From assembly GCA_014359685.1 (NCBI GenBank), contig JACIYY010000372.1, forward strand, positions 1 to 15,280: a DNA stretch of 15,280 bases. The letters run 5' to 3'. A model generated the notes under the pieces. The model saw nothing but the letters and a program-made list of their open reading frames with translations, searched no databases and was not told the origin of the DNA. Shown piece by piece: positions 7,458-13,826 of the stretch. Positions within the stretch are counted from its first letter, which is position 1. Each line of letters opens with the position of its first letter. This DNA comes from Porphyrobacter sp. Lineage in GTDB: Bacteria; Pseudomonadota; Alphaproteobacteria; Sphingomonadales; Sphingomonadaceae. A program made the position numbers and the translations under genes.

Positions 7458-8012
7458 ATGATCCGCCCCCCGTCGCTCGTCCTGGCGCTCGCCGCGCTGC
7501 TGTCCGCGTCGCTCGCCGGCGGCCCCGCCTCCGCTGCGCTGCCGCAGGGCGCCAGCGCCCCGGCGCTGGTGACGCAGGGCGCGCTGGCCGGGCGGACCTT
7601 CACCTTCGACCTTGCCCGCGCGCTGCGCCAGGGGCCGGTGGTGCTCTATTTCTTTCCCAAGGCCTTCACGCAGGGCTGCACGCTGGAGGCCAACGCCTTT
7701 GCCGAGGCGATGGACGCGTTCCGCGCCGCAGGGGCGCAGGTGGTGGGGCTCTCGGCCGATGACCTCGCCACCCTGCGGCGCTTCTCGACCGAGGAATGCC
7801 GCGATGCGTTTCCGGTGGCGATCGCCAGCCCGGCCACGATCCGCGCCTTTGATGTGCCCCTTGTCCGCGACGGCCAGGCGAGCGGCCTTGCCACCCGGAC
7901 GTCCTACGTCATCGCGCCCGATGGGCGGATCGTGATGGTCCATTCGGACCCCGATTGGCGCGAGCACGTCACCCGCACGCTGGCTGCCGTCCGCGCGCTC
8001 CAGCCCGGCTGA
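7458..8012 (+). CDS. Exported peroxiredoxin (AhpC/TSA family, PrxQ/BCP-like)
   Basis: Thiol peroxidase that should reduce peroxides in the periplasm. The 184-aa protein begins with a Sec signal peptide: a basic start, a hydrophobic stretch at about 6-20, and a cleavage site after ASA (residue 26). The thioredoxin-fold core follows: VVLYFFPKAFTQGC (61-74), where C74 is the peroxidatic cysteine and T71 the usual threonine three residues before it. The second cysteine that many BCP proteins carry five residues later is absent (CTLEAN). C114 in STEECRDAFP is the only other cysteine, so it is the probable resolving residue if the enzyme is two-Cys. TSYVIAPDGRIVMVHSD near the C-terminus is a typical peroxiredoxin strand pair. 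It lies 48 bp after mrcA with its own candidate promoter. The family is clear; the export and cysteine roles are inferred. Confidence 0.88.
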   Translation: MIRPPSLVLALAALLSASLAGGPASAALPQGASAPALVTQGALAGRTFTFDLARALRQGPVVLYFFPKAFTQGCTLEANAFAEAMDAFRAAGAQVVGLSADDLATLRRFSTEECRDAFPVAIASPATIRAFDVPLVRDGQASGLATRTSYVIAPDGRIVMVHSDPDWREHVTRTLAAVRALQPG

Positions 8013-8063
8013 GGCGCGCCCGCCGCCACCGCGGCGCTTGTTCGCCGGGTGTCCGGCCCCCAC

Positions 8064-8095
8064 TTCCCCCCTCCGGCCCGCTGCGCTAGGCGGGC
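8064..8095 (+). promoter_or_regulatory. Hairpin or promoter upstream of prfB
   Basis: The 107-bp gap before prfB holds two overlapping signals. GCCCGC (8076-8081) and GCGGGC (8090-8095) form a 6-bp stem with an 8-nt loop followed by a short TTT, like a weak terminator for the peroxiredoxin gene. TTCCCC (8064-8069) with CTAGGC (8086-8091), 16 bp apart, could be a promoter for prfB. The sequence does not decide between them. Confidence 0.25.
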
Positions 8096-8119
8096 GGCTT
8101 TCGTGAACGGAGACGTGCC

Positions 8120-9247
8120 ATGCGTGCCGAAGGGCAGGCCCATATCGACCGCATCCAGGATGCGCTGGCGCTGGTACGCCGCTCGCTCGACTGGGAGCGC
8201 GCGCTGCGCCGGCTCGACGAGCTCAACGCCCGGGTCGAGGATCCCGGCCTGTGGAACGATCCGCGCCAGGCCGAACAGGTGATGCGCGAGCGGCGCCGGC
8301 TCGACAGCGCGATCGGCACGGTGCGCCAGATCGGCGCCGAGATGGCCGATGCGATCGAGTTCGTCGAGCTGGGCGAGGCGGAGGAGGACGAGGCTATCGT
8401 GGCCGAGGGTCTCGCGACGCTCGCCCGGCTGGCCGAGCGGGCCGATGCCGACAAGGTGCAGGCGCTGCTGAAGGGCGAGGCCGACTCCAACGACACCTAT
8501 ATCGAGATCCACGCCGGCGCCGGCGGCACCGAGAGCCAGGACTGGGCCGAGATGCTGCTGCGGATGTATGCCCGCTGGGCCGAGCGCAAGGGCTACAAGG
8601 TGGAGACGGTCGAATACCAGGCCGGTGAGCAGGCCGGGATCAAGTCGGCGACGCTGCTGGTCAAGGGCGAGAACGCCTATGGCTATGCCAGGACCGAAAG
8701 CGGCGTCCACCGGCTGGTGCGGATCAGCCCCTATGACAGCTCCGCACGGCGGCACACCTCGTTCAGTTCGGTGTGGGTCTATCCGGTGATCGACGACGAT
8801 ATCGAGATCGAGATCAACGACAGCGACCTCAAGATCGACACCTATCGTGCCAGCGGGGCGGGCGGCCAGCACGTCAACACCACCGATTCCGCGGTCCGCA
8901 TCACCCATCTGCCGACCGGGATCGTCGTCGCCAGCCAGAACGACCGCAGCCAGCACAAGAACCGCGCCACCGCGATGAGCATGCTGAAGGCGCGGCTGTT
9001 CGAACGCGAGATGGCGACGCGCGAGGCGGCGGCGAGCGGCGAATATCAGGAGAAATCGGAGATCGGCTGGGGCCACCAGATCCGCAGCTATGTCCTGCAG
9101 CCCTACCAGCTGGTCAAGGACCTGCGGACCGGCATCACATCGACCAGCCCCGGCGACGTGCTCGACGGCGCGCTCGACCCCTTCATCGCCGCCGCTCTGG
9201 CGCAGCGCGTCACGGGCGAGGCGGTAGAGGTGGAGGACGTCGATTGA
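8120..9247 (+). CDS. prfB: Peptide chain release factor 2
   Basis: Releases the finished protein from the ribosome at UGA and UAA stop codons. The 375-aa product has a helical N-terminal domain (1-110), a codon-recognition region, and the catalytic loop SGAGGQHVNTTDSAVRITH with GGQ at 248-250, whose glutamine is normally methylated. The anticodon-like tripeptide lies in RISPYDSSARRHTSF: SPY at 203-205, where E. coli RF2 has SPF. QNDRSQHKNRATAM after the GGQ is typical of class I release factors. The start is ATG 8120 with GGAG 7 nt upstream. The frame is continuous from the start, so the in-frame UGA with +1 frameshift that autoregulates E. coli prfB is absent. The methyltransferase-like gene downstream is 37 bp away and is not the PrmC type that modifies GGQ. 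Confidence 0.97.
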   Translation: MRAEGQAHIDRIQDALALVRRSLDWERALRRLDELNARVEDPGLWNDPRQAEQVMRERRRLDSAIGTVRQIGAEMADAIEFVELGEAEEDEAIVAEGLATLARLAERADADKVQALLKGEADSNDTYIEIHAGAGGTESQDWAEMLLRMYARWAERKGYKVETVEYQAGEQAGIKSATLLVKGENAYGYARTESGVHRLVRISPYDSSARRHTSFSSVWVYPVIDDDIEIEINDSDLKIDTYRASGAGGQHVNTTDSAVRITHLPTGIVVASQNDRSQHKNRATAMSMLKARLFEREMATREAAASGEYQEKSEIGWGHQIRSYVLQPYQLVKDLRTGITSTSPGDVLDGALDPFIAAALAQRVTGEAVEVEDVD

Positions 9248-9284
9248 CGCGCGCCTGCCCTCGTCCTCGCGCCGCACACGGCTG

Positions 9285-10028
9285 ATGGCCGGCGCTGCCA
9301 TGTCCCGCGTCATGGTCCTTGTGTCCCTGGCCCTGGTCGCCTGCCAGCCCGCGACCGAGGCCGGGCGCGGCGCCGATGCGGTCGAGTTCCCCAAGGCGCA
9401 GCGGCCGGTGTCGCCCCCTGGCGCCAACGGCTTTTCGGACGAGGCGACGCGCGACGACCGGCGCGAAGCGGCGACATTGATGGAGCTGGCCGGGATCGAG
9501 CCCGGCATGTCGGTCGCCGATCTGGGCGCGGGCGATGGCTATTACACGGTTCGCCTGGCGGAGCGGGTGGGCAAGGATGGACGCGTTCTGGCGCAGGACA
9601 TCGACCGCGACGCTCTGCTGCGGCTCGGCAACCGGGTGGAGCGCGAGCGGCTCGATAATGTGTCGATCGTGCTCGGAGCGCCCGACGATCCGCGGCTGCC
9701 CGTCGACAGTTTCGACCGCGTGTTCATGGTCCATATGTATCACGAGGTGGAAGCGCCCTACGCCTTCCTGTGGCACCTGCGCCCGGCGCTGCGCGAAGGC
9801 GGGCAGGTGATCGTGGTGGAGGTCGATCGTCCGACCGACCGGCATGGTATTGCGCCGCAGCTCCTGTTCTGCGAATTCGAGCAGGTCGGCTTCCGGCTGG
9901 TGGAATTCGTTCGCCACCCTGCACTGGCCGGCTATTATGCCCGGTTCGATGCAGTAGGCGAGCGCCCGCCGCCCGAGGAGATCGAACCGTGTCGCCCCCG
10001 GATCGTTGCGGGGAACGGCGCCGGTTAG
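9285..10028 (+). CDS. SAM-dependent methyltransferase-like protein with a lipoprotein signal
   Basis: A 247-aa protein joining two features rarely seen together. The N-terminus has a hydrophobic stretch ending in LVAC (C20), a good lipobox for lipidation and membrane anchoring outside the cytoplasm. After a Pro-rich linker (about 35-50) comes a class I methyltransferase fold: motif I VADLGAGDGYYTV (77-89), an acidic motif II with D105 and D107 in AQDIDRDAL, then FDRVFMVHMYHEV (143-155) and LREGGQVIVVEVD (169-181). Family members with this signal are seen in sphingomonads, where the role is undefined. S-adenosylmethionine is not expected in the periplasm, so either the signal is not used or the domain has another role. 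ATG 9285, 9300 and 9312 are all in frame; all keep the lipobox. It lies 37 bp after prfB and 23 bp before the flavoprotein gene. The fold is likely; substrate and location are unknown. Confidence 0.8.
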   Translation: MAGAAMSRVMVLVSLALVACQPATEAGRGADAVEFPKAQRPVSPPGANGFSDEATRDDRREAATLMELAGIEPGMSVADLGAGDGYYTVRLAERVGKDGRVLAQDIDRDALLRLGNRVERERLDNVSIVLGAPDDPRLPVDSFDRVFMVHMYHEVEAPYAFLWHLRPALREGGQVIVVEVDRPTDRHGIAPQLLFCEFEQVGFRLVEFVRHPALAGYYARFDAVGERPPPEEIEPCRPRIVAGNGAG

Positions 10029-10051
10029 CAGGCGCGTGTGGGATTCAGGCA

Positions 10052-11458
10052 ATGAGCTTCAAGGGTTTGCAACCCCTTCTGTATGGCGGCCGCGAAGTGT
10101 GGCCGCTGATCGAAGGCGGCAAGGGCGTTTCGGCCACCAATCATGCCAGCTCCGGCGCGTGGGCGGCGGCCGACGGCATCGGCACGGTCAGCGCGGTCAA
10201 TGCCGACAGCTACGATGCCGAAGGCAAGATCGTGCCGCAGGTCTATGATCAGCTGACGCGGCTGGAACGGCACCAGCAGCTGGTCCGCTTCGCCATCGAC
10301 GGCGCGGTCGAACAGGTTCGCCGCGCGCATGACATTTCCGGCGGGCGCGGGGCCATCAACATCAACGTTCTGTGGGAGATGGGCGGGGCGCAGCCGGTTC
10401 TGGAAGGGGTGCTGGAACGCACCAGGGGCCTCGTCGCCGGCGTCACCTGCGGCGCGGGGATGCCCTATCGCCTGTCCGAGATCGCCGCCCGCCACAATGT
10501 CCACTACCTGCCGATCGTCAGCTCCGGCCGGGCGTTCCGCGCGCTGTGGAAGCGTGCCTACAGCAAGGTGCCCCACCTGCTGGCGGCGGTAGTGTACGAG
10601 GATCCGTGGCTCGCCGGCGGGCATAACGGCCTGTCGAACGCCGAAGACCCGCTGCAGCCGGAGGACCCGTTCCCGCGCGTGAAGGCGCTGCGCGAGGTCA
10701 TGCGCGCGGAGGGCATTTCCGACGAGGTGCCGATCGTGATGGCCGGCGGCGTGTGGTTCCTGCGCGAATGGGAAGACTGGATCGACAATCCGGAGCTCGG
10801 GCGGATCGCCTTCCAGTTCGGCACCCGCCCGCTGCTGACCGAGGAAAGCCCGATCCCGCAAGGATGGAAGGACCGCCTGCGCGAGCTGGAGCCCGGCGAC
10901 GTGCTGCTGCACCGCTTCAGCCCCACCGGCTTCTACAGCTCCGCGGTGCGCAACCCGTTCCTGCGGATGCTGGAGGCGCGCAGCGAGCGGCAGATCCCCT
11001 ATTCGCGGGTCGCGGCGGGCGAGCATACGGTGCAGCTCGATGCCGGGGTCAAGGGCAAGAACTTCTGGGTCACGCCCCGCGATCTCGACCGCGCCCGCAG
11101 CTGGGCCGGGCAGGGCTATACCGAGGCGCTGAAGACCCCGGACGACACGCTGGTCTTCGTTGGCCCGCAGGAACGTGCGACGATCCGGCAGGACCAGGCC
11201 GATTGCATGGGCTGTCTGTCGCATTGCGGCTTCTCGTCATGGAAGGACCACGACGACTACACCACCGGCAGGCTGGCCGATCCGCGCAGCTTCTGCATCC
11301 AGAAGACGCTGCAGGACATCGCCCATGGCGGACCGGTGGACGACAACCTGATGTTCGCCGGGCACTCCGCCTATCGGTTCAAGCAGGACCCGTTCTATTC
11401 CAACAATTTCACCCCCACGGTGAAGCAGCTGGTCGACCGGATCCTGACCGGAGACTAG
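10052..11458 (+). CDS. Nitronate monooxygenase-like flavoprotein with a C-terminal four-cysteine cluster
   Basis: A 468-aa protein whose first about 265 residues read as a TIM-barrel FMN enzyme of the nitronate monooxygenase (2-nitropropane dioxygenase) family: SATNHASSGAWAAADGIGTVSAV (27-49), GAININVLWEM (100-110), GVTCGAGMP (130-138), PIVMAGGVWF (227-236) and FGTRPLLTEES (256-266), the last two matching the FMN phosphate-binding end. Beyond it are about 200 residues not found in the short family members, with cysteines spaced C385-x2-C388-x3-C392-x22-C415, a plausible iron-sulfur or metal site. No signal peptide, so cytoplasmic. The ATG at 10052 has AGG six nt upstream; the frame extends further upstream but without homology. 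It is probably cotranscribed with the two genes before it. The substrate is unknown and nitronate oxidation should not be assumed. Confidence 0.82.
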   Translation: MSFKGLQPLLYGGREVWPLIEGGKGVSATNHASSGAWAAADGIGTVSAVNADSYDAEGKIVPQVYDQLTRLERHQQLVRFAIDGAVEQVRRAHDISGGRGAININVLWEMGGAQPVLEGVLERTRGLVAGVTCGAGMPYRLSEIAARHNVHYLPIVSSGRAFRALWKRAYSKVPHLLAAVVYEDPWLAGGHNGLSNAEDPLQPEDPFPRVKALREVMRAEGISDEVPIVMAGGVWFLREWEDWIDNPELGRIAFQFGTRPLLTEESPIPQGWKDRLRELEPGDVLLHRFSPTGFYSSAVRNPFLRMLEARSERQIPYSRVAAGEHTVQLDAGVKGKNFWVTPRDLDRARSWAGQGYTEALKTPDDTLVFVGPQERATIRQDQADCMGCLSHCGFSSWKDHDDYTTGRLADPRSFCIQKTLQDIAHGGPVDDNLMFAGHSAYRFKQDPFYSNNFTPTVKQLVDRILTGD

Positions 11459-12121
11459 GGCGGGGACGATGGCAACGGGGCAGGCGAAGGCGGTTCGCGG
11501 CCGGGCGCACGCTGGACCGGCAGGCACCTCGAAGCGCTTCGATTCGCCGGTCGGCGTGACCAGCGTGCCGCCCTGCGCCGCCAGCAAGCGGCGCGACAGG
11601 TCCAGCCCCAGCGGCTCCTGACCGCTGCACCCTGTCGCCGCTTTCGCGGCGGAGAGCGGCGCCCCGTCATCCTCCACGGTGATGACCACCCAACCGTCCG
11701 GCGCGCTGGACAGGGTGACCGTCACCTGCCCGCCGGAGCGGTCGTGGAAGGCGTGCTTGATCGCGTTCGTGACCAGCTCGTTCACCGCCAGCCCGGCCGC
11801 AGTGACCGCCGGATTGGCCAGCGTCCCGACTTCGCCACAGGCGCGGAAGCAGACCCGGACGCCGTGCGGCTCGGCCATCGCCTGCAGCCCCTCGCACACC
11901 TTGCGGAGCAGCGAGGCGAGATCCTGCCCGCCCTCCTGAACCAGAGCGGCGCGTGCATGGATCAGCACGCCCACCCGGTTGGCGACCTCGGTCAGCGCCT
12001 CCCGCGTGCGCGGTTCGTCCGATCGGCGGGCCGAGAGCTGGAGCAGGCTGACCACCATCTGGAGGTCGTTGCTGCAGCGGTGATAGGCCTCCCGCACGGC
12101 CGAGTTGCTTGTCGCGTCCAT
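11237..12121 (-). CDS. Sensorless HisKA_2/HWE-type histidine kinase
   Basis: A small signalling kinase without a sensor or membrane domain. The phosphoacceptor motif HRCSNDLQMVVSLLQL (H14 to L29) matches the HisKA_2 pattern H-R-x-x-N-x-L-Q. The ATP-binding part has an N box NELVTNAIKHAF (114-125), a G1-type VEDDGAPL (149-156) and GLDLSRRLLAAQGGTL (172-187). The recognisable domain ends near residue 200. The frame then continues to a stop at 11237-11239, and residues from about 222 on are antisense to the flavoprotein gene, so the tail may not be functional. ATG 12121 has AGGA just upstream; ATG 12166 would add 15 residues but has no ribosome site. It is divergent from the Crp-like regulator. 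The input may come from a partner protein; the response regulator is not in this window. Confidence 0.75.
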   Translation of the reverse strand: MDATSNSAVREAYHRCSNDLQMVVSLLQLSARRSDEPRTREALTEVANRVGVLIHARAALVQEGGQDLASLLRKVCEGLQAMAEPHGVRVCFRACGEVGTLANPAVTAAGLAVNELVTNAIKHAFHDRSGGQVTVTLSSAPDGWVVITVEDDGAPLSAAKAATGCSGQEPLGLDLSRRLLAAQGGTLVTPTGESKRFEVPAGPACARPRTAFACPVAIVPALVSGQDPVDQLLHRGGEIVGIERVLLEPIGGVPGEHQVVVHRSAMGDVLQRLLDAEAARIGQPAGGVVVVVLP

Positions 12122-12274
12122 GGTCCTGCCACCCACAAACCGTTTACATTCCTGAACCGTTTCCATGGGATAGAAGGCTAGGCTGGCCCGTGCGGATGTA
12201 AAGCATAGGGCCGGCCACCCGTTCGCTGCCGAACCGTCAAGCGGCCTCGGCCGAGCTGCGGCAAACGGGAACAG

Positions 12275-12303
12275 AACATATACGAAGGTGGCATTCGTGT
12301 AAA
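12275..12303 (-). promoter_or_regulatory. Candidate sigma-70 promoter for the histidine kinase gene
   Basis: On the minus strand, TTTACA (12303-12298), a 17-bp spacer and TATGTT (12280-12275): 5/6 and 4/6 to the consensus, the best promoter match in the window. The start point would be near 12268, giving a leader of about 147 nt to ATG 12121. Confidence 0.5.
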
Positions 12304-12342
12304 GCTCGGGCGAGCCGCAAGTTGCCCTCGCCCGCGTCCTGC

Positions 12343-12370
12343 ACAGGCTTCCGCGCGCGTGTAAGCCTGT
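12343..12370. repeat. 8-bp perfect inverted repeat in the kinase/Crp divergent control region
   Basis: ACAGGCTT (12343-12350) and AAGCCTGT (12363-12370) around a 12-bp spacer. It lies 5 bp before the candidate -35 box of the Crp-like gene and about 40 bp upstream of the kinase promoter. It could be an operator for one or both genes, or an RNA hairpin. It does not match the E. coli CRP (TGTGA-N6-TCACA) or FNR (TTGAT-N4-ATCAA) sites. Confidence 0.45.
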
Positions 12371-12375
12371 ACTCC

Positions 12376-12405
12376 TTGCATCGGCCGAGTGTTCGTGTCC
12401 GCTAC
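12376..12405 (+). promoter_or_regulatory. Weak candidate promoter for the Crp-like gene
   Basis: TTGCAT (12376-12381), an 18-bp spacer and CGCTAC (12400-12405). The -35 box is good but the -10 box is poor by the E. coli standard. The leader would be about 125 nt. Confidence 0.28.
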
Positions 12406-12538
12406 CGGACAAAGGCTGCGCTGGCCGCAGACACGCGCTGTCATCCGTGCGATGGCCTCTCATCGCTCCCCGAGCAGACGCGGGCGGGGGCGGCTGGAAG
12501 ATCCGCAGGTGTGCTTCTGCCCCACGGAAAAGCGCACG

Positions 12539-13255
12539 ATGGCCGGCAACGATTTCGAGACCTCCAATCTTCTGGTGCAGCGATTCGACCAGCCGACGAT
12601 TGACGCGTTGCGCCCGCATTTCAGCCGAGTCGGGCTTGAGCGTGAGCAATGCTTCACCACGCGTGGCCAGCGGCTGGAGGCGGTGGTGTTTCCCGAAGGC
12701 GGGATTGCATCGTGCGTGGCGTCCGAAGGTGGCGCGCGCACCGAGGTGGGACTGGTCGGCATCGACGGAATGATCGGGCTGGGCGCGCTGCTCGGCGACG
12801 GGATCGAGAGCACGGAGATCCTCATGCAGGTTGACGGGACCACCGGGCTGGTGCTGCCGATCGACCGGATGCGCGCGGCGCTGGCGGAGTCGGAGGCACT
12901 GCGTCGCCTGGTCGATCGCTATGCGCTGTGCTTCCAGATCCAGCTGGCCTACGCACTCGTGTCCTGCGCCCAGCACCTGATGGAGGCGCGGCTCGCCCGG
13001 TGGCTGCTGATGTGCCACGACCGGTTGCCCGGCGACGAGATTCCGCTGACGCACGAATTCATGGCGATGATGATCTCCGCCCAGCGCAGCGGCGTCACCG
13101 TGACCCTGCACACGCTGGAGGGGGCGGGGATGATCCGTTCCACGCGCGGGCTGGTGACGATCCGCGACCGGGCCAAGCTGGCCGAGCTCGCCGGGGACAG
13201 CTACGGCATCCCCGAGGCGCGGTACCGCGACCTGATCGGTCCGTTCGGCAAATAG
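12539..13255 (+). CDS. Crp/Fnr-family transcriptional regulator
   Basis: A 238-aa DNA-binding regulator. Residues about 10-120 form the cyclic-nucleotide-binding-like beta-roll (VVFPEGGIASCVASEGG, EVGLVGIDGMIGLGALL), followed by the long dimerisation helix (about 117-155, ending in HLMEARLARWLLM). The C-terminal winged helix-turn-helix spans about 171-215 (PLTHEFMAMMISAQRSGVTV, then LEGAGMIRSTRGLVTIRD). The phosphate-binding RxS signature of cAMP receptors is absent, so cAMP is an unlikely ligand; no Fnr-type N-terminal cysteine cluster is present either. The ATG at 12539 is chosen because GGAAA lies about 10 nt upstream and homology begins near it; the frame is open from 12389 but that extension is Arg-rich and unlike the family. 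Divergent from the histidine kinase, suggesting shared control. The regulator family is clear; the signal and targets are not. Confidence 0.9.
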   Translation: MAGNDFETSNLLVQRFDQPTIDALRPHFSRVGLEREQCFTTRGQRLEAVVFPEGGIASCVASEGGARTEVGLVGIDGMIGLGALLGDGIESTEILMQVDGTTGLVLPIDRMRAALAESEALRRLVDRYALCFQIQLAYALVSCAQHLMEARLARWLLMCHDRLPGDEIPLTHEFMAMMISAQRSGVTVTLHTLEGAGMIRSTRGLVTIRDRAKLAELAGDSYGIPEARYRDLIGPFGK

Positions 13256-13278
13256 CGCGTGGGGCTTCGCGTTTGCGG

Positions 13279-13308
13279 TTGATGACGCCGCCGGTGCGGC
13301 TGTATCGG
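13279..13308 (+). promoter_or_regulatory. Candidate promoter for the SH3 gene, giving a leaderless mRNA
   Basis: TTGATG (13279-13284), an 18-bp spacer and TATCGG (13303-13308), with exactly 6 nt between the -10 box and the ATG at 13315. This is the same geometry as at the peroxiredoxin gene. It favours ATG 13315 over the in-frame ATG 13282, which would overlap the -35 box. Confidence 0.4.
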
Positions 13309-13314
13309 GCCGCC

Positions 13315-13797
13315 ATGCGCAAGGCGATCGGCGGACTGGCGGCACTGGCGGCTACGGCACTGAGCGCGTCGGCCCCGTTTCCCGCCTTCGCACAGGAGCG
13401 TGAGGTCCCCTATTGGGCGACGATCCGCGCCGAGAGCGTCAACATGCGCGTCGGCCCCAGCGTCGATTTTCCCATCGAGTGGATTTACCGCCGCCCGGGC
13501 CTGCCGATGAAGGTGGTGCGCCTGAACGAAGGCTGGCGGCTGGTGGAGGATCCCGACGGCGCGCGCGGCTGGATCGTGGCGCGGCTGCTGAGCCCCGACC
13601 GCGGCGCCATCGTGACCGGGTCGGGCCTGGCGGCGATGCGCGCAGCGCCGAACGAGGCGGCAGAGCTGCGCTGGCGGCTGGAGCCCGGCGTGGTCGGTCG
13701 GCTCGGCGATTGCGCCGCCGGGTGGTGCGAGCTGGACGTGGCCGGCCATCGCGGCTGGGTCCGGCAGGACCGGCTGTGGGGCGACGGCGAGCCGTAG
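13315..13797 (+). CDS. Secreted protein with two bacterial SH3 domains
   Basis: A 160-aa exported protein. A Sec signal peptide spans residues 1-26: basic MRK, an Ala/Leu core, and cleavage after AFA. Two SH3-like modules follow. The first (about 33-95) has WATIRAESVNMRVGPSVDFP and GWRLVEDPDGARGWIVARLL; the second (about 100-155) has GLAAMRAAPNEAAELRWRLEPG and GWCELDVAGHRGWVRQDRLWG. C133 and C138 in the second could form a disulfide. Such SH3 proteins commonly bind peptidoglycan or mediate envelope contacts; no enzyme domain is present. I chose ATG 13315 because it gives a clean signal peptide and sits 6 nt after a -10-like box; ATG 13282 would add 11 residues. It follows the Crp-like gene by 59 bp and converges on the thiolase gene with 29 bp between stops and no terminator hairpin. 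Confidence 0.85.
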   Translation: MRKAIGGLAALAATALSASAPFPAFAQEREVPYWATIRAESVNMRVGPSVDFPIEWIYRRPGLPMKVVRLNEGWRLVEDPDGARGWIVARLLSPDRGAIVTGSGLAAMRAAPNEAAELRWRLEPGVVGRLGDCAAGWCELDVAGHRGWVRQDRLWGDGEP

Positions 13798-13826
13798 GAC
13801 CCGCCGCCAAGCCCCAACGGAGCAGC

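Noticed and set aside
4863..8063. Minus-strand open frame of 1066 codons across mrcA and the peroxiredoxin gene
   Set aside because: Antisense shadow of two well-supported genes, His/Gly/Ala-rich and without recognisable motifs.
8120..8200. Programmed frameshift site in prfB
   Set aside because: The frame is continuous from the ATG with a good ribosome site, and no CTTTGA-like slippery stop is seen.
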